Shown here: piece by piece, positions 60,781 to 64,000 of the stretch
How the letters are laid out: each line of letters opens with the position of its first letter
Position numbering within the stretch: position 1 is the stretch's first letter
Assembly: GCF_007097395.1 (NCBI RefSeq)
Contig: NZ_VKDC01000009.1
Coordinates: 248,001-312,000, forward strand
Direction of reading: 5' to 3'
Length of the DNA: 64,000 nt
Source of the DNA: Fulvivirga sp. M361
GTDB taxonomy: Bacteria; Bacteroidota; Bacteroidia; Cytophagales; Cyclobacteriaceae
The notes under the pieces: generated by a model
Database searches by the model: none
Seen by the model: only the letters and a program-made list of their open reading frames with translations
What the model was told of the DNA's origin: nothing
Program-made: the position numbers and the translations under genes

Positions 60781-62352
60781 ATGAAATATGTATTGACATC
60801 ATTTTGTCTTTTAATAGTAATCAGTGGCTATAGCTACGGAGCTCAATATCCGGAACAAGTAGATTCCCTCTGTGCAGTTGCCGATCATTTATACAAAAGG
60901 AGTGCTTATGACAGTGCTAAGTTGATTTATCATGAGGCTATGGCAATAGTAGAAGAAAGAGCGGATTCATCTAAAATGGCCGAAATATGGAATGCGTTGG
61001 GATCGATTGCTTATTACCAAAATGATTTTCCGGAAGCAATGAAATTTTTCATGCAATACATGCGATTTATTGAACTTCATGGTGAAGGCGATGAATACGT
61101 AAAGGCGCTGATTAATATTGGTTCTGTACATCAATGGCAAAATAACCTGGAAAAAGCAAAAACATTTTTTGATAAAGCGCTTGCCGTAAGTATAGAAAAT
61201 GACGACCTCTATCATGCGGCACTTGCCTACCAGAATATCGGGGTTTTCTTTTGGATAAAAGAAATGCGCGACTCCTCTTTGGTGAATTGCCGGAGATCGT
61301 TTGCTATTTTCGAACAACTTGGTGAATCGATTCGGGCCGCACGTTTAGCGTCAAATATTGGAATTTTGTATGGAGAAATAGAAAGGTACGATAGTGCTAT
61401 TGTGAACCATAAGAGAGCATTACAGGTGTTTGAAAAAGAAGAGGATCGATTTAGTGTGAGTAAGGCCTCCAACAATTTGGCGAATGTATATCTACTTTCA
61501 GGAAAACCAAACCTTGCAAAACCATTAATAGACAAAGGACTGTCCATTGGAAAAGAGACCGGAAGCTTTAGTCTCCAAAAGATCTCTTACGAGAATTATC
61601 TATTATACTATCAAATGACCCAACTTCCGGACTCTATCTTTAGTGTAGTTGATAAACTAATGGCGGTAAAAGATAGCATCATGAACGAATCAACCACTGA
61701 ACAAATCAATGAGTTACAAGCCAAATACGAATCGGATAAAAAGGAGCAGGAAATAGCCAACTTGTCATTGGCAAAAACAAATGCGGAAGCAAGGAGAAAT
61801 ATCTATTTAATAAGTACTTTGACCATCTTTTGTATTGCAGCGTTTATTCTTTTCTGGTTTCTGTATCGAATACGAAAGAACAGGCAGCTTAAGCAAAAAG
61901 AAGAACTTATTGTGAAACAACAATTTCAACAATATGAATTTCAACTAAAAACCTATACGGATCGCCTGGTAGAAAAATCAATCCGAATCGAAGAATTGAA
62001 CCATGAAATAGAATTAGTAAAAAATGACATTTCAGGAGAATGCCCATCCTATAATGGGACCATTGATCACTTGATGCAATCCACTATCCTGACGCATGAC
62101 GAATGGATGGAATACAAAAAACTGTTCACTCAAGTATATCCGGGCTTTTTTAATTCGCTTAGAAAGTCTTACAATGACCTTACAGATACAGAGGAAAGGC
62201 TATTGGCTCTCTCCAAGCTCAATCTTCAAAACAAAGAAATAGCATCGATGATTGGTATTTCAGTAAAAAGTGTGAACAAGTCAAAATACCGACTTAGAAA
62301 AAAACTCAAGATTAATCCGGAAGATTTTGAGGAGATCGTAGCAAGTTTCTAA
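60781..62352 (+). CDS. TPR protein with membrane segment and LuxR-type HTH
   Basis: 523 residues. Signal peptide (LTSFCLLIVISGYSYG), then TPR repeats at about 25-290 (AEIWNALGSIAYYQNDFPEA, VKALINIGSVHQWQNNLEKA, ARLASNIGILYGEIERYDSA, SKASNNLANVYLLSGKPNLA). A transmembrane helix (IYLISTLTIFCIAAFILFWF) and a coiled coil follow, then a C-terminal HTH at about 465-515 (YNDLTDTEERLLALSKLNLQ, KEIASMIGISVKSVNKSKYR). This periplasmic-TPR/cytoplasmic-HTH design is characteristic of Bacteroidota regulators. It would transduce an envelope signal directly to DNA; target unknown. Confidence 0.85.
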   Translation: MKYVLTSFCLLIVISGYSYGAQYPEQVDSLCAVADHLYKRSAYDSAKLIYHEAMAIVEERADSSKMAEIWNALGSIAYYQNDFPEAMKFFMQYMRFIELHGEGDEYVKALINIGSVHQWQNNLEKAKTFFDKALAVSIENDDLYHAALAYQNIGVFFWIKEMRDSSLVNCRRSFAIFEQLGESIRAARLASNIGILYGEIERYDSAIVNHKRALQVFEKEEDRFSVSKASNNLANVYLLSGKPNLAKPLIDKGLSIGKETGSFSLQKISYENYLLYYQMTQLPDSIFSVVDKLMAVKDSIMNESTTEQINELQAKYESDKKEQEIANLSLAKTNAEARRNIYLISTLTIFCIAAFILFWFLYRIRKNRQLKQKEELIVKQQFQQYEFQLKTYTDRLVEKSIRIEELNHEIELVKNDISGECPSYNGTIDHLMQSTILTHDEWMEYKKLFTQVYPGFFNSLRKSYNDLTDTEERLLALSKLNLQNKEIASMIGISVKSVNKSKYRLRKKLKINPEDFEEIVASF

Positions 62353-62554
62353 GAAAATGAATGATAACTGTAGGAATTAGCATAAATCAGTTCTTTGAGC
62401 TTTTGATTTATATGTCCTGCCTGTGTTTGCGTTGCGTTTCAGAAGCTCTTTCATTGAAAGGTTGTCGGGAATTATCCTTTGGGTTGCATTAGGGATAAGA
62501 TGGAAAAGAAAAAGACTTGATTAAAAACTCTGGGGATACTGAAACACCCTCGCA

Positions 62555-63448
62555 TTAATATTTTAGATACCAGTCGAAATGTTCTTTTAGAATTTCTTGC
62601 TTTTGCGCCCTTACGAATTCGAGAAAAGCATGGCTAGCTGGAGCCAGTTTCTTTCCTTTTAACCAAATCAAACGCCATTCGGTTTTTATAGGTAATCCGT
62701 CAGAAGGTAAGATATGTGTTTGGCCGTTTAACAGTTCATTTTGGATTCCTATTAAAGGCATTATTGAATACCCCAACCCGGCAATAACGGCTTGTTTTAC
62801 AGCCTCATTCGATGTAAGTTCGATGCGTTTTCGCTGTCTTTTCTGGTGGGCTTCAAAATAATCTTCCATAGCCAAACGGGTTGCCGAACCTTCTTCTCGA
62901 TAGATCAATGGCTTTTGCTCATTTCGCACGGCTGTATCCCCAACCAGGTACAACTTGTTTTCTACAAGAATTTCTTCTTCAATACTGAGCTTCTCCGGGA
63001 TAACGGAGACCAATGCAAAATCGGTTTCATTATTCTTTAAGCTTTCAACCACTCTACTCTTATTGGTAACATCAAGCAACAGGTCAATGCCGGGATTGGC
63101 CTGTAAAAAACCCGATAGAAAAAAGGGGATGACATACTTACCTGTTGAAGCAGACGAAATACTGAGTTTCCCGGTCATAATACCTTGAAAGGCCTGGGTT
63201 TTATAGTTAATGGTATCAAGTTCCTGGATCACGCGTTCAGCGATCAGGGCAATTTCCTTACCGAAATCGGTAATGTAGAGTTGACGACCCACCACTTCCG
63301 TAAGTGGAATATCAAACTGCTCCTGCAAGTTCCTGAGTTGGATTGAAACCGCCGGCTGGGTCATAAACAGCTCTTCAGATGCTTTAGTAATACTTTGTGT
63401 TTGAACGACTTTTAGAAAAATCTGAAGCTGATGAATCGTATAATTCAT
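62555..63448 (-). CDS. LysR-family transcriptional regulator
   Basis: 297 residues. N-terminal winged HTH: YTIHQLQIFLKVVQTQSITK, ASEELFMTQPAVSIQLRNLQ EQFD. The effector domain begins near residue 90 (GKLSISSASTGKYVIPFFLS) and ends with the C-terminal SHAFLEFVRAQ. The CbbR/CysB-like pattern fits carbon or nitrogen control. It is divergent from the NuoL/DabB-like gene, 110 bp away, and probably regulates it. Confidence 0.9.
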   Translation of the reverse strand: MNYTIHQLQIFLKVVQTQSITKASEELFMTQPAVSIQLRNLQEQFDIPLTEVVGRQLYITDFGKEIALIAERVIQELDTINYKTQAFQGIMTGKLSISSASTGKYVIPFFLSGFLQANPGIDLLLDVTNKSRVVESLKNNETDFALVSVIPEKLSIEEEILVENKLYLVGDTAVRNEQKPLIYREEGSATRLAMEDYFEAHQKRQRKRIELTSNEAVKQAVIAGLGYSIMPLIGIQNELLNGQTHILPSDGLPIKTEWRLIWLKGKKLAPASHAFLEFVRAQKQEILKEHFDWYLKY

Positions 63449-63462
63449 AAATATTATTTATG
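63446..63462. promoter_or_regulatory. LysR-type dyad over the regulator start codon
   Basis: CATAAATATTATTTATG is a perfect palindrome with 7-base arms around ATT. Its left three bases are the complement of the LysR start codon. It fits T-N11-A-type LysR sites and would allow autoregulation. A further AT-rich repeat (ATAAATATAAATAAAAATTT) follows at 63472-63491. Confidence 0.5.
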
Positions 63463-63557
63463 TATTCTATAATAAATATAAATAAAAATTTATAAATACA
63501 ATTTTCAATCTTTGCCACGATTTTAAACTATTGACCAGCATACCATAAACTATTATT

Positions 63558-64000
63558 ATGACCTACACTTTAGTGGCCGTGATTGCCTTGATTTCACCTC
63601 TTGCCTTTATTATTACAGCCATTGCCTCCTGGTTTCAACCTGGCATGCGTCCGTATCTTATCAGGCAACTGGTTACCGTGTCATCAGCAACTGGCATTAT
63701 TACCTCCGGCATATGTGGATATCTGGTGGTTCAAAACGGGCTATTGGAAACTCCTTTTATAGGTTTCTACGAACTCGGATTCAGTTTAAGGTTAGATGCA
63801 TTAAGTGTCCTAATGTTCACTATGATTGCACTAATCGCCTTTATTGTTGTTCGGTTCAGCATAAATTATCTGGATGGAGATAAACGCCAAGGTATTTTCC
63901 TGGGGAGGCTGGCGGCAACCATTGCTTCCGTACAATTCCTGGTTCTTGCGGGAAACCTGGGTGTATTATTGTTGTCATGGATTGTTATGAGCATTTGTCT
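63558..64000 (+). CDS. dabB: NuoL-like/DabB proton-conducting membrane subunit, 5' part
   Basis: The forward frame is open from 63558 to the window edge. It reads MTYTLVAVIALISPLAFIIT, then ITSGICGYLVVQNGLLETPF, GFYELGFSLRLDALSVLMFT and MIALIAFIVVRFSINYLDGD, with repeated membrane helices. The LDALSVLMFTMI and YLDGD stretches are those of NuoL/MrpA-type subunits. A stand-alone member divergent from a LysR gene is the layout of the DAB/MpsAB inorganic carbon accumulator, whose partner DabA (DUF2309) would follow. The rest of a nuo or mrp operon is the alternative; the downstream gene is not visible. Confidence 0.65.
   Translation, partial: MTYTLVAVIALISPLAFIITAIASWFQPGMRPYLIRQLVTVSSATGIITSGICGYLVVQNGLLETPFIGFYELGFSLRLDALSVLMFTMIALIAFIVVRFSINYLDGDKRQGIFLGRLAATIASVQFLVLAGNLGVLLLSWIVMSIC

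Noticed and set aside
1-64000. tRNA, rRNA, CRISPR arrays and complete prophage
   Set aside because: No cloverleaf-like or rRNA-like sequence, no regularly spaced repeats and no phage structural genes were recognised on reading through the window.

Overview
The window looks like a chromosomal segment from a Bacteroidota bacterium, most likely a marine or soil Cytophagales of the Fulvivirga/Flammeovirgaceae type. The evidence is several secreted proteins ending in type IX secretion (T9SS) sorting domains, a TonB receptor with an N-terminal carboxypeptidase-regulatory-like domain, a TPR/LuxR-HTH membrane regulator, lipoproteins with short lipoboxes, and weak Shine-Dalgarno signals. No rRNA, tRNA or CRISPR array was seen.

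Layout. 1-5.0 kb: the 5' part of an S9 peptidase, a DUF3820 protein, a radical SAM enzyme, a class C beta-lactamase-like hydrolase and a cupin, then a Bro-N protein. 6.1-13.4 kb: the most interesting block, seven co-directional genes built around an MbnP/MbnH pair (copper protein and diheme oxygenase). They are accompanied by two paralogous small CGGxC proteins, a CDVCGC beta-barrel, a TonB receptor and an isonitrile-hydratase-like DJ-1 lipoprotein, which together suggest a copper uptake or handling locus. 13.7-14.2 kb: an addiction module with a frameshifted ParE toxin. 14.4-25.8 kb: T9SS cargo (1122, 348 and 974 aa) interrupted by an IS4-family element that landed in the middle of a perfect palindrome. 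26.2-28.6 kb: a broken secreted-protein gene and a small phage-like regulatory island. 29-32.3 kb: esterase, GNAT, an ECF42-type sigma factor and its DGPF partner. 33-37.3 kb: lipoproteins, an outer-membrane barrel and an astacin-like metalloprotease. 38.4-43.9 kb: a membrane protein/XRE pair, a tail-fibre-like secreted protein, a ketopantoate-reductase-like enzyme, and a ferredoxin/U32 pair. 44-48.2 kb: a translationally coupled DUF6493/SWIM pair. 49-60.3 kb: mixed metabolic and envelope genes (UMF1-type MFS, methyltransferase, NmrA, TonB-C protein, RidA, glycosyltransferase, S10 carboxypeptidase, L,D-transpeptidase, DJ-1 lipoprotein, Crp/Fnr). 60.8-64 kb: a TPR/LuxR regulator and a LysR regulator divergent from a NuoL/DabB-like membrane subunit that runs off the window.

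The second theme is between the genes. From about 22 kb onward the intergenic gaps carry several interspersed repeat families: a composite B/C element of about 250 bp, an A element of about 120 bp, and a hairpin family (D) whose stems differ but covary around a conserved core. Some of them form the ends of coding sequences. Several relics sit beside these repeats: a T9SS domain tail, a tail-fibre C-terminus with a nonsense codon and an NDH-2 N-terminus. This suggests repeat-associated gene decay.
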